The notes beneath the pieces were generated by a model. It was not told the DNA's origin and made no database searches. It saw nothing but the letters and a program-made list of their open reading frames with translations. A stretch of 64,000 bases of DNA, taken from NCBI GenBank assembly GCA_963703355.1, contig OY969813.1, forward strand, positions 3,658,001 through 3,722,000. The letters are read 5' to 3'. Made by a program: the position numbers and the translations under genes. Shown here one piece after another: positions 1 to 8,010 of the stretch. The stretch is from Puia sp963703355. Its GTDB lineage: Bacteria > Bacteroidota > Bacteroidia > Chitinophagales > Chitinophagaceae. How positions within the stretch are numbered: the stretch's first letter is position 1; each line of letters begins with the position of its first letter.

Positions 1-419
1 ATCTCGTTAAAGATCATCAGCACGGATATTTAATTCTTGGACATAGAACAAAAAATGATGAACAGACCATGATTCCCCTTTTCAAGTTTCCGGAAGCTGG
101 ACGGCTGATCGAGAAATACGCTTCAAAAGCCATTACAGACGTTTATGTCTTCGATCGGAAAGCTTTCTTATCAGAATGTGTCTACAACCGGCAGCTCAAA
201 CAGGTCGCCCGGAAAATGGGAATTAATAAACCAGTATCCAATAAAGTGGCCAGGCATACCAATGCCCAGCTATGGATCCGCCTGGGAACCAACCGGCCGG
301 TTGTATCACGGATTTTGGGACATTCAAAGGAAGAAACAACGAAGACCTACTATAACATCGATATCAATGAAGTGATTGACGGGACGAAACATATTGATTT
401 TGAGAAGATTGGGATATAG
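1..419 (+). CDS. Tyrosine recombinase (phage-type integrase), C-terminal part
   Basis: The reading frame is open from the left edge (first full codon at base 3), so only the C-terminal catalytic part is present. Visible motifs are VARHTNAQ, which corresponds to the usual HxLRHT box (the first His is replaced, while Arg-His-Thr is kept), then RILGHS and the distal TTKTYYNID, which supplies the Tyr nucleophile. This is the arrangement of Bacteroidota site-specific integrases of mobile islands. Such enzymes cut and rejoin DNA at att sites through a 3'-phosphotyrosine link. The enzyme sits at the edge of an AT-rich 3-kb stretch of unknown genes, which fits an integrated element. The second catalytic Arg is present, but the first Arg box lies outside the window. 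I cannot say whether the gene is intact. Confidence 0.9.
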   Translation, partial: LVKDHQHGYLILGHRTKNDEQTMIPLFKFPEAGRLIEKYASKAITDVYVFDRKAFLSECVYNRQLKQVARKMGINKPVSNKVARHTNAQLWIRLGTNRPVVSRILGHSKEETTKTYYNIDINEVIDGTKHIDFEKIGI

Positions 420-469
420 CGAGAATTTTCTCTGTATTTTAGATCAGATTTTTCCAAAATAAATATAGA

Positions 470-922
470 ATGGTCGGGTATTTTTTGAGTTGTGGAGATG
501 AAACCGTTTGTCAAATGTTTTCACCATACTTATGGGGAGAAAATGGATTTTCGACCCTATTTGAAAGCAAATTTATAAATAAGGACTACGGAAGTAATTT
601 GAATTTATTATTGATCAAATATTATGTTGAAGGAAGGTTTGATATTCACGGACCTGAAAATTTTAAACTGGGAAATTACTCAAGAAAAAACAAAAATATT
701 GCAGTAGATGTGGCAGTAAAAAAAGAAAACTTCCATAATAAAAACGAGTTTGAAAGGCGGGAATTTGTTGTCGACAGCTCAACTAATGCGATAATTGGGG
801 TAAAAAATAAATTTGAAAAGGCAAAAATATTATTTGATTTTCATGAACTTATAAAGGACATTAAAGAGGTAACTTCCGAATATCTTAGATTTAGTGGAAT
901 GATAGGTGATGAAATTAAATGA
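470..922 (+). CDS. Hypothetical protein, AT-rich island gene
   Basis: The protein has 150 residues, begins at an ATG 50 bp after the integrase stop, and I do not recognise it. It has no signal peptide and no membrane segment. It is rich in Asn, Lys, Phe and Glu, with alternating short hydrophobic stretches (NLLLIKYYVEGRFDI, FVVDSSTNAIIGV, AKILFDFHELIKDI) that suggest a compact alpha/beta cytosolic protein. Codon use is strongly AT-biased compared with the chromosome to the right. Size, composition and position beside an integrase are compatible with an immunity or cargo protein of a mobile element. That is inference only, as no family motif was identified. Confidence 0.6.
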   Translation: MVGYFLSCGDETVCQMFSPYLWGENGFSTLFESKFINKDYGSNLNLLLIKYYVEGRFDIHGPENFKLGNYSRKNKNIAVDVAVKKENFHNKNEFERREFVVDSSTNAIIGVKNKFEKAKILFDFHELIKDIKEVTSEYLRFSGMIGDEIK

Positions 923-963
923 CAAGATTTGACCTCTTGAATTATTGAATCTACACTGCGATT

Positions 964-1551
964 TTATTTGTTAATTAAAAAAATCATCGTTAAATGATAA
1001 TCTGTAAAACAGCCGCCGTTACTCCATCCAAGATACAGTCTTGAATTCTTTTCTCGGTCGTCCAAATAGAAGTTCTCACCTTCCGCTATCTTACTTTCGG
1101 CATATGCTGCAAAAGGCTTATTAATGGGGAATCTTTCCTCCAAATCGACTTTGAGATTACGATACTCTTTAAGCATTTTATTTTTAGCTTTTTTGCTTGA
1201 TCCATAATATAAATCAAGCGAAATATTTAGAGAAGTGTCTTTTATTACTGTATTATCGTATTTCCAGAATTCATAAATTTTAAGTATTGTCAAAAGTGGT
1301 TTATTTGATGAAAGCTTATATAAAAAGCCAGAGTCCTCAAAGTATACCCTGGTGTTGGATATCAAAATGGGACTGTCAATATTATTATTTTTATACATTT
1401 CTTTTGCTGCTTTAATAACCGAATATCCATCGGAGTCAAGTGGAAGATTACCGAAATATTTTTCTAAATATTTTGTATTGTCTAAATCTTGGGAATACAC
1501 GCTTGAAAGTGCCAGAAGAATTGAAAGTATTGATAAAACAAAAAGTCTCAT
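964..1551 (-). CDS. Secreted hypothetical protein
   Basis: This 195-residue protein has a clear N-terminal signal peptide (MRLFVLSILSILLALSSVYS, probable cleavage before QDLDNTK). The mature part is mixed alpha/beta with no recognised domain. Its C-terminal half is rich in Tyr, Lys and Leu and ends in a hydrophobic TMIFLINK. It lies convergent to the preceding island gene, with about 40 bp between the stops, and shares the low GC of the first 3 kb. The upstream 145 bp hold no other gene. It may be cargo of the integrated element. The function is unknown. Confidence 0.65.
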   Translation of the reverse strand: MRLFVLSILSILLALSSVYSQDLDNTKYLEKYFGNLPLDSDGYSVIKAAKEMYKNNNIDSPILISNTRVYFEDSGFLYKLSSNKPLLTILKIYEFWKYDNTVIKDTSLNISLDLYYGSSKKAKNKMLKEYRNLKVDLEERFPINKPFAAYAESKIAEGENFYLDDREKNSRLYLGWSNGGCFTDYHLTMIFLINK

Positions 1552-1696
1552 ATAATGGGAATATCTAAACGCTGTTTACCGAAGAAAAAGTACAACTATT
1601 TTTCAATTAAATCTGAAACAAGACTAGGTGTTTACACTTACTTTATGGCTATACCCAAACAATCCGGTTCAAGTATTTCTATCAAGTAGTAATAAC

Positions 1697-1990
1697 TCAA
1701 TCTAAAACCTCTTTGAAATACTTTTCGATTTGGTCCACATGCACATATATTTTGCGTTTCTTCTTCAGGGTCAAAATTTTGCGGGAATTGACTAAACAAT
1801 TGAACTTCCATCGGCGTATTCTTACAGCTTGCATAAATTCAATAGCGGTCACATAAGGGCTATTTAAAACAGGGTTAGTTTTCTCTCTTTTATGCAGCTC
1901 TGCCAATTTATTTAGGATGTCTTGCTGCGATTTTTTTATTGATTCGATGTCTTGTCGTTCGACGAGAATGAAACTATCAGAATGATTCAT
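1697..1990 (-). CDS. Excisionase-like helix-turn-helix protein
   Basis: The protein has 97 residues. The N-terminal half (about residues 10-37) is a charged helix (ESIKKSQQDILNKLAELHKR). The C-terminal half (about 44-97) fits the MerR/excisionase-like winged helix used by Bacteroidota mobile elements: PYVTAIEFMQAVRIRRWKF, a basic linker (LTLKKKRKIYVH) where normally a Gly-Lys wing reads R.Y....D, then VDQIEKYFKEV. Such proteins act as directionality factors or element regulators. It lies within 1.3 kb of the integrase, which supports the mobile-element reading. The divergent +strand frames over it are not coding. Confidence 0.65.
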   Translation of the reverse strand: MNHSDSFILVERQDIESIKKSQQDILNKLAELHKREKTNPVLNSPYVTAIEFMQAVRIRRWKFNCLVNSRKILTLKKKRKIYVHVDQIEKYFKEVLD

Positions 1991-2046
1991 GGAGTTACGG
2001 AATTAATTCGCATCGAAATTAATTTCTATTTTCCGTTTGATCATAG

Positions 2047-2369
2047 TCAAAATCTGGATAGGATGACAAAATTGCTGTTTGCTATTGTATCAATATTGCA
2101 GAAATATTTTTCCTTTTCACCAGCAAATAGTGCCCGAAACGACTCCGGAGTAAAGGGTGTTTTCACCCGATTGTGATACAATCGTACATCTAGCAGTTTC
2201 TTTACCAGAAACTGGAGCGCCGTGAAATAGAAAATTATTTTAGGATTGATTTGAAACTTTTTCCTAATTTAGGGTACCATTTATTTCGGATGTTTTTAAA
2301 TTTCACCACATCGCCAAATTCGCTGAAACGTAATACCAGCCTGTATTCCGTCTGGGGTACTTTGACCGG
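2047..2369 (-). pseudogene. Possible frameshifted coding remnant
   Basis: On the minus strand two adjoining frames read like one protein split by a single-base shift. The first (from about 2369) gives PVKVPQTEYRLVL, then FSEFGDVVKF and KWYPKLGK. At a run of five A near 2261 the reading must slip to continue as KFQINPKIIFYFTALQFLV, VKKLLDVRLYHNRVKTPF and TPESFRALFAGEKEKYF, ending at TGA (2049-2047). Neither piece has an ATG, and the first is preceded directly by a stop. I do not recognise the family. The impression of a degraded gene rests on the protein-like composition across the junction, so it is tentative. The segment also contains three stem-loops. Confidence 0.3.
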
Positions 2370-2389
2370 TCATTCGACCGGTTTTTTTT
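2365..2389 (+). terminator. Rho-independent terminator
   Basis: A 7-bp perfect stem ACCGGTC / GACCGGT with loop ATTC is followed directly by a run of eight T (2382-2389). It reads as a strong intrinsic terminator for + strand transcription. No obvious + strand gene ends just upstream, so what it terminates is unclear. It may shield the kinase gene downstream or mark the edge of an element. Confidence 0.7.
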
Positions 2390-2496
2390 GTACAATTATA
2401 TTGAAACCAAATTCGTTATCTGTAGCGCCTCACTTTCCTTGGCCTATTAGGGCAAGGGCAGGTAATATTTGATATTTTTATTACTTTTAAGCGTAA

Positions 2497-3144
2497 ATGT
2501 TAAGCGATGATACCCGAAAAAAACTTGAAAATATCGTTCGAGGAGAGGTCATTGAAGGCCAGGGCGATACTTGCACGTCAATCCGCAACTACCTTTGCGC
2601 AAGCTTTAGCACAAGTACAACGGTTAAAAAAGACTTCGAAAGTCAGTCAATCGTCAAAGAAAAACAGATAATATTTTTAAAATTATTTGCTGACGAGCAT
2701 CAGCTCTGGTACAAAAATTACCCTTCAAACGACAATTATCTCACACGCGGCGGGGAGGCCGAGGTGTATCTCGATGATGATGATAAAAATGTCATCAAGC
2801 TGAACGATGCTATATATTACGCTACCTGGTTGGAATATTTTAATAGTGTCATAATACACAACATTCTTTTCCCTGACACAGCTTATACATTTTTAGGATT
2901 TTATGAAAGAGAGAATTCTCTTTTGGCTGTTTTAAGACAACACTATATTTCTTCTGACGAAATAGCAGATCTAAACAATATAAAATTTCTTTTGGGCTAT
3001 AATGGCTTTGAAAATACTAAGCGTCATGATTATTTCAATAAAGAATTTGGTTTGATCCTGGAAGATATGCACGATGAAAATGTCATAGTAAAAAACGAAA
3101 CTCTGTTTTTTGTAGATACCGTTTTTTATACTGTTGCGCAATGA
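2497..3144 (+). CDS. Stand-alone polyvalent-protein-type kinase
   Basis: The 215-residue protein matches the small Ser/Thr/Tyr-kinase-like domain found in phage and plasmid polyvalent proteins. Visible features are a glycine-rich loop TRGGEAEVY (about 83-91), the VIK lysine (K101), a hydrophobic hinge (SLLAVLRQHYI, about 141-151), the catalytic-loop-like MHDENV (191-196) and a metal-binding Asp in FFVDTVF (207). The N-terminal 60 residues are helical and lead into the domain. Known members are usually parts of much larger mobile-element polyproteins or short ORFs in islands. Their substrates are not known. Here the protein is complete and alone. It belongs to the AT-rich island segment, and the chromosome-like composition begins about 100 bp downstream. 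Confidence 0.75.
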   Translation: MLSDDTRKKLENIVRGEVIEGQGDTCTSIRNYLCASFSTSTTVKKDFESQSIVKEKQIIFLKLFADEHQLWYKNYPSNDNYLTRGGEAEVYLDDDDKNVIKLNDAIYYATWLEYFNSVIIHNILFPDTAYTFLGFYERENSLLAVLRQHYISSDEIADLNNIKFLLGYNGFENTKRHDYFNKEFGLILEDMHDENVIVKNETLFFVDTVFYTVAQ

Positions 3145-3253
3145 ATTTATCTTAGTCTTTAAACGGTTCTAATCATACTTCAGAACAAGATCATGTGGTT
3201 TCAATGCACTGGGGGATTGTGCAGTTTAACCGGAGAATGTTTTAAGTTTGGGT

Positions 3254-4531
3254 ATGAACCAAGCCCCGACTAATGCTAATCCCGCTGGCCGAATATTATT
3301 GGCGAGCCTGGTGGGGACAACGATTGAATTTTTCGATTTCTATATTTACGCTACGGCGGCCGTACTAGTTTTCCCTAAATTATTTTTTCCCAAAGCAGAT
3401 CCGACTTCGGCCACGTTGGAATCGCTGGCCACATTTGCATTGGCATTTTTCGCACGACCGCTGGGTGCCGCATTGTTTGGACATTTCGGTGATCGCAAAG
3501 GACGGAAAGCGACGCTGGTGGCCGCTTTGATGACTATGGGTCCATCTACCGTTGCCATCGGTCTGTTGCCAACTTATCAATCGATTGGTGTATTGGCTCC
3601 GATCCTGCTGGCTCTTTTTCGTTTTGGCCAGGGTCTTGGACTCGGCGGCGAATGGGGCGGAGCCGTATTGCTTGCCACAGAAAACGCACCGCCCGGTAAG
3701 AAAGCATGGTATGGTATGTTCCCGCAGCTGGGTGCGCCTATAGGATTTCTTATTTCCAGCGGCACGTTTTTTATTTTGGGTAAAACACTTACCGATCAAC
3801 AATTTTTTAACTACGGCTGGCGCATTCCGTTTATCGCCAGTGCGGTATTGGTTTGGGTGGGACTCTATGTTCGGTTAAGGATCACCGAGACCCCCGACTT
3901 TTTAAAAGTGATCGAAAAAAATGAGCGGGTGAAAGTACCCGTAGCAGAGGTGTTCGTGAAACATACGCGTGCCATCGTATTGGGTACCGCAGCAGCGATC
4001 ACCACATTTCTTCTGTTCTATCTGATGACGGTCTTTACGTTGAGTTGGGGCACTTCCGCACTTCATTATACCAAGACCAGTTTTCTGGTGGCCCAAATGA
4101 TCTCCATGCTTTTCTTTGGTGTCGGTATTCCGCTTTCTGCAAAACTGGCGGATGGCTATGGCCGGGGTTCGATATTGATGTTGGCAACAGCTGGCATCTT
4201 TGTGTTTGGATTATTCTTCTCGAGTCTTTTTGTTGGCGGCAATTTAATGATGGTCAGCCTGATGCTGGCCATTGGTATGTTCCTTATGGGAATGACGTAT
4301 GGTCCACTGGGTACGGCCCTTTCCGAAATCTTTCCGCCTGCCGTGCGATATACCGGATCATCGCTTGCCTTTACACTGGCTGGCATTCTCGGAGCTTCGT
4401 TGACACCCTATCTGGCAACTACGCTGGCGAAAAACTATGGGCTTTCATTTGTAGGATATTATCTCGCCATTGCCGCCCTGATCACTTTTGCAGCACTGGC
4501 GGCAGCGCGATCGTTGATGCGGGATCGCTAA
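3254..4531 (+). CDS. MFS transporter, metabolite:H+ symporter (MHS) type
   Basis: This 12-helix major facilitator protein has about 425 residues. The opening VGTTIEFFDFYIYATAA is typical of the MHS subfamily (ProP, ShiA, KgtP relatives). The loop 2-3 signature GDRKGRK and the second-helix LARPLGA-like FFARPLGAALFGHFGD are both present, as is GGEWGGA in helix 5. These symporters import organic acids or osmolytes with protons, and the substrate cannot be told from sequence. I chose the ATG at 3254 over the TTG two codons upstream. Its composition looks more GC-rich than the island on its left. It converges on queH, and its TAA stop forms the first bases of a heptad repeat array, so its 3' end would lie in a long hairpin. 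Confidence 0.9.
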   Translation: MNQAPTNANPAGRILLASLVGTTIEFFDFYIYATAAVLVFPKLFFPKADPTSATLESLATFALAFFARPLGAALFGHFGDRKGRKATLVAALMTMGPSTVAIGLLPTYQSIGVLAPILLALFRFGQGLGLGGEWGGAVLLATENAPPGKKAWYGMFPQLGAPIGFLISSGTFFILGKTLTDQQFFNYGWRIPFIASAVLVWVGLYVRLRITETPDFLKVIEKNERVKVPVAEVFVKHTRAIVLGTAAAITTFLLFYLMTVFTLSWGTSALHYTKTSFLVAQMISMLFFGVGIPLSAKLADGYGRGSILMLATAGIFVFGLFFSSLFVGGNLMMVSLMLAIGMFLMGMTYGPLGTALSEIFPPAVRYTGSSLAFTLAGILGASLTPYLATTLAKNYGLSFVGYYLAIAALITFAALAAARSLMRDR

Positions 4532-4658
4532 GCTGAAAGCTTAAAGCCAAAGGCCCAAAGCTCAAAGCGGGTGCGAAGAATAAAAGAAATAAAAAAGTCG
4601 CTTTTATGAAATGAAGCAGCTTTAAACTTTAAGCTTTGGGCCTTGGGCTTTCAGCTTT
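4529..4658. repeat. Inverted pair of 7-bp arrays (AAAGCnn type)
   Basis: The left array 4529-4570 has six 7-bp units of pattern AAAGCnn (for example AAAGCTT, AAAGCCA, AAAGCTC, AAAGCGG). The right array 4617-4658 has six units of the complementary pattern nnGCTTT. The 46-bp spacer is unrelated. The arms can pair imperfectly to form a long hairpin between two convergent genes. The left arm includes the transporter stop codon, and the right arm includes the last codons and stop of queH. Confidence 0.85.
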
Positions 4659-5306
4659 AAAGTCTTTCCCGTAATATTTTTCACCCAGGTGGATTTTCTC
4701 CCTGCCATTCTCCATCCGCCATTTGTTGGTATCCCGTAGTGAATAGGCGCAGCCGCAGTATTCCTGCATGTAGAACTCTTCTTTCTTGCTGATCTCAAGC
4801 ATCCTGGCAGAACCTCCTTTTTTGCGCCAGTTATAGGTCCAGTATCTGATGCCTTCGTAGTGCGAAGCAGCTCTGACACCGCTATCGTTTATCTGGTCAA
4901 AATTTTTCCATCTTGAAATACCCAGTGAACTGGAGATGATATCAAATCCATTTTCAAAAGCGTATAAAGCCGTACGCTCAAATCGCATGTCAAAACACAT
5001 CGTACAACGGATACCACGCTCGGGTTCCATTTCCATTCCCTTTGCTCTTTCAAACCAATTATCTGCATCGTAATCGGCATCTATAAAAGGTATATTATGT
5101 TTTTCTGCAAACCGGATATTTTCATCCTTGCGTAAATCGTATTCTTTCTTTGGATGAATATTCGGATTATAAAAGAATATGGTAAAATCTATACCGGAGG
5201 CGATGATCGCTTCCATCACTTCTCCCGAGCAGGGAGCACAGCAGGAGTGCAGCAATAATTTTTTACCATGCTCGGGTAAGACCAATTTTTCACGTTGAAC
5301 TGACAT
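4629..5306 (-). CDS. queH: Epoxyqueuosine reductase QueH
   Basis: This 225-residue protein belongs to the DUF208/QueH family, which carries out the last step of queuosine tRNA modification (epoxyqueuosine to queuosine) in place of QueG. Conserved cysteines are visible: HSCCAPCSG (C22, C23, C26), GIRCTMCFDMR near 100, and EYCGCAYS near 185. These supply the Fe-S cluster and the additional metal site. SSLGISRWKN and the YWTYNWRKKGG stretch are also typical. It lies 60 bp downstream of prpD on the same strand and may be co-transcribed. The last eight residues (AESPRPKA) and the stop are encoded by an intergenic heptad array, so the natural C-terminus has apparently been replaced or extended by repeat sequence. 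Confidence 0.93.
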   Translation of the reverse strand: MSVQREKLVLPEHGKKLLLHSCCAPCSGEVMEAIIASGIDFTIFFYNPNIHPKKEYDLRKDENIRFAEKHNIPFIDADYDADNWFERAKGMEMEPERGIRCTMCFDMRFERTALYAFENGFDIISSSLGISRWKNFDQINDSGVRAASHYEGIRYWTYNWRKKGGSARMLEISKKEEFYMQEYCGCAYSLRDTNKWRMENGREKIHLGEKYYGKDFKAESPRPKA

Positions 5307-5366
5307 CTCTTATTTTTTAAATGCTCAATGAATACAACAACAAGCCGTTTTCTGTATAATGTCGAA

Positions 5367-6818
5367 TTAAATTACCATCAAATCTACAAACTCATCCGCG
5401 CGTGTTTTGATCAACGACTGATAATCCAGCGCAATATCCAATATTTTTTGTTGTTGCCGTTCAGGAAATTTCCTGGCCAGATTGATTTTGAATTTCTTTA
5501 GTAACTCCGGTATTCCCTGCTCCCTGCGGCGCTTATGACCGATGGGATATTCAACTACTATTTCCTCCAGCACCGTGCCATCATTTAAAGTCACTGTAAG
5601 TGCATTGGGAATAGAACGTTTTTCCGGATCTAAATAGTCTTTGGTGAATTGTTTGTCTTCTATACATTCCATTTTTTCACGCAACACATCAATTCTGGTA
5701 TCAGAAGCAATATTGTCTTCGTAATCGGCGGCCGTTAATCTTCCGTACAACAGAGGTAACGCAATCATGTATTGAATACAATGGTCCCTGTCGGCAGGAT
5801 TGTTTAGCGGTCCCTTTTTATCGATGATCCGTATAACGGCCTCGTGTGTACGAATACTGATTTTTTGTATGTCTTCGGTGGTTTTACCCCGTAATTTCAA
5901 TAGTTGTTTTAAAGCCATGGCTGCTTCTACCGCTGTCTGTGCGTGAAATTCTGCAGGAAAAGATATTTTGAATAAAATATTTTCCATTACATAAGATCCG
6001 TACGGTCTTTGAAATGTAAATGCATTTCCTTTAAAAGAAACGTCGTAAAACCCCCAGATCTTTGCGGTCAGAACGGAAGGATAACCCATCTCACCGGTTT
6101 TTGCAATCAGCGCCAGTCTCACCGCTCTTGCGGTCGCATCTCCTGCGGCCCAGGATTTTCTGCTTCCTGTATTGGGTGAATGACGATACGTGCGCAATGA
6201 CTGGCCGTCCACAAAAGCAAGCGATACTGCGTTGATCAGTTCATCGCGTGTTAATCCGATTAATTTTCCTACTACAGCTGTGGAAGCAACTTTCACTAAA
6301 ATCACGTGATCGAGACCAACTTTATTAAACGAATTTTCCAGTGCCAGTACACCTTGTATTTCATGTGCCCTGATCATGGCGTCCAGCACGTCTTTCATCA
6401 GCAATGCAGGTTTCCCGTTTGCTACGGCAGTTCTTGAAAGCCAGTCGGCCGTTGCAAGAATACCTCCCAAATTGTCTGAAGGATGTCCCCATTCCGCGGC
6501 CAGCCAGGTGTCGTTGAAATCCAGCCACCTTATGATCGTTCCGATATTAAACGCAGCCTGTACGGGATCGAGCTGGAATTCCGTTCCCGGTACTTTGGCA
6601 CCATGGGGAACAACGGTCCCCTGTACAATGGGACCTAATAATTTGGTACAGGAAGGATACGTGAGGGCCTCGAATCCACAGCCCAGTGTATCCAGTAAAC
6701 AATAATGTGCCGTTGTCCAGGCCAGTTCATTTTTTATTTCATAATGCAATACATAGTCGACTATATCAATTAATACCTGATCGGGTTTTGGTCTTTCGTT
6801 TGAAATCTGTGAAGACAT
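5367..6818 (-). CDS. prpD: 2-methylcitrate dehydratase, MmgE/PrpD family
   Basis: The 483-residue protein is full length for PrpD. It dehydrates 2-methylcitrate in the methylcitrate cycle that consumes propionyl-CoA. Family signatures include LLDTLGCGFEAL near the N-terminus, the NIGTIIRWLDFNDTWL and EWGHPSDN region around residues 90-115, SFVDG-like LAFVDGQSLRTYRH, and RKSWAAGDATARAVRLA. The helical MmgE/PrpD domain covers most of the length, and the C-terminal lid domain follows. It is the third gene of prpB-prpC-prpD, with a 34-bp gap after prpC. A dedicated aconitase (acnD or prpF) is not in the window, so isomerisation would use an aconitase encoded elsewhere. Confidence 0.94.
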   Translation of the reverse strand: MSSQISNERPKPDQVLIDIVDYVLHYEIKNELAWTTAHYCLLDTLGCGFEALTYPSCTKLLGPIVQGTVVPHGAKVPGTEFQLDPVQAAFNIGTIIRWLDFNDTWLAAEWGHPSDNLGGILATADWLSRTAVANGKPALLMKDVLDAMIRAHEIQGVLALENSFNKVGLDHVILVKVASTAVVGKLIGLTRDELINAVSLAFVDGQSLRTYRHSPNTGSRKSWAAGDATARAVRLALIAKTGEMGYPSVLTAKIWGFYDVSFKGNAFTFQRPYGSYVMENILFKISFPAEFHAQTAVEAAMALKQLLKLRGKTTEDIQKISIRTHEAVIRIIDKKGPLNNPADRDHCIQYMIALPLLYGRLTAADYEDNIASDTRIDVLREKMECIEDKQFTKDYLDPEKRSIPNALTVTLNDGTVLEEIVVEYPIGHKRRREQGIPELLKKFKINLARKFPERQQQKILDIALDYQSLIKTRADEFVDLMVI

Positions 6819-6852
6819 GTTGATTTTTTACTTCAGCTATGTGTTGATGTGA

Positions 6853-8010
6853 TTATTTCCTTTTTTCTATCGGCACAAATTCCAGATCATCCGGACCGGT
6901 ATAGTTGGCACTGGGACGAATAATTTTTCCATCCTGACGTTGTTCAATGATGTGTGCAGACCAGCCGGTCACCCTGGCGATTACAAACAACGGAGTAAAC
7001 ATCGCAGTTGGGATACCCATCAAATGATAGGAAACCGCAGAGAACCAGTCAAGATTCGGAAACATTTTCTTTTCATTCCACATCACGGTTTCTATTCGTT
7101 CGGCAATGTCGTAAAGTTTTGTATCACCTGCTTCGGTGGAGAGTTTTTTGGCAATCGTTTTTATAATTACGTTTCTCGGATCTGAAACGGTATAAACAGG
7201 ATGTCCAAATCCGATGATGATTTCTTTTTTCTCCATTCTTTTCCGGATATCTGCTTCTGCTTCATCCGGATTGGCGTAGCGGCTTTGTATTTCGTACGCA
7301 ACTTCATTGGCGCCACCATGTTTGGGTCCGCGCAGCGCACCAATGGCTCCGGTTACGGCTGAATACATATCTGAACCAGTGCCTGCAATCACACGGGCTG
7401 TAAATGTAGAAGCATTGAACTCGTGTTCGGCATAAAGATTCAGCGAAACCTGCATAGCATGAATCCACGAGGCGGGAGGTTTACGGCCGTGTAATAAATG
7501 TAAAAAATGACCACCCAGCGTGTCATCATCAGTGATCACTTCAATTTCTTTTTTATTGAATGCGTAATGATACCAGTACAATAATGCGGAGCCATAAGAA
7601 GCGAGTAAATGATCGGCAATATGCCTCGCTTCTGATAAAGCATGATCTTCCTTTTCGGGCGCAAGGGTTCCCAGCACAGAAGTATAGGTTCTTAAAACAT
7701 CCATAGGGTGGGCGGAAGACGGAATTTGTTTGAGAATACTTTTAGCTACTTCCGGGAGACCCCTCAGTGATTGTAATGTTTTTTTATAATCCTGAAGTTG
7801 CTGCTGTGTTGGCAGTTTTTCATGTATCAGCAGATGTGCAACTTCTTCAAATGTTGCTTTTTCAGCCAGGTCGTAAATATCATAACCCCGATAATGCAAA
7901 TCGTTGCCACTCTTTCCCACTGTGCACAATGCCGTATTGCCCGCAACCACACCCGAAAGCGCAACACTTTTCTTCGGCTTGAAAGCAGGCATTTCTTTTA
8001 TATCAGACAT
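6853..8010 (-). CDS. prpC: 2-methylcitrate synthase
   Basis: This citrate-synthase superfamily member (385 residues) condenses propionyl-CoA with oxaloacetate. LRGPKHGGANEVAYE carries a catalytic His, GFGHPVYTVSDPRN is the form typical of methylcitrate rather than citrate synthases, and RVTGWSAHIIEQ holds the substrate-binding Arg and His. The N-terminal NDLHYRGYDIYDLAE is the standard family opening. Its ATG overlaps the end of prpB by 8 bp, so the two are probably translationally coupled. The length is normal and no residue is missing. Confidence 0.95.
   Translation of the reverse strand: MSDIKEMPAFKPKKSVALSGVVAGNTALCTVGKSGNDLHYRGYDIYDLAEKATFEEVAHLLIHEKLPTQQQLQDYKKTLQSLRGLPEVAKSILKQIPSSAHPMDVLRTYTSVLGTLAPEKEDHALSEARHIADHLLASYGSALLYWYHYAFNKKEIEVITDDDTLGGHFLHLLHGRKPPASWIHAMQVSLNLYAEHEFNASTFTARVIAGTGSDMYSAVTGAIGALRGPKHGGANEVAYEIQSRYANPDEAEADIRKRMEKKEIIIGFGHPVYTVSDPRNVIIKTIAKKLSTEAGDTKLYDIAERIETVMWNEKKMFPNLDWFSAVSYHLMGIPTAMFTPLFVIARVTGWSAHIIEQRQDGKIIRPSANYTGPDDLEFVPIEKRK

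Noticed and set aside
2251..2472. 73-codon + strand frame
   Set aside because: It runs through the terminator hairpin and the minus-strand remnant, and its composition is not protein-like.
3254..4531. Horizontally acquired transporter
   Set aside because: The gene looks more GC-rich than the island to its left, but it is similar to other housekeeping genes in the window, so composition gives no firm sign of transfer.
4045..4536. 163-codon + strand frame
   Set aside because: It overlaps the MFS transporter in another frame. Only the transporter frame has membrane helices and the family motifs.
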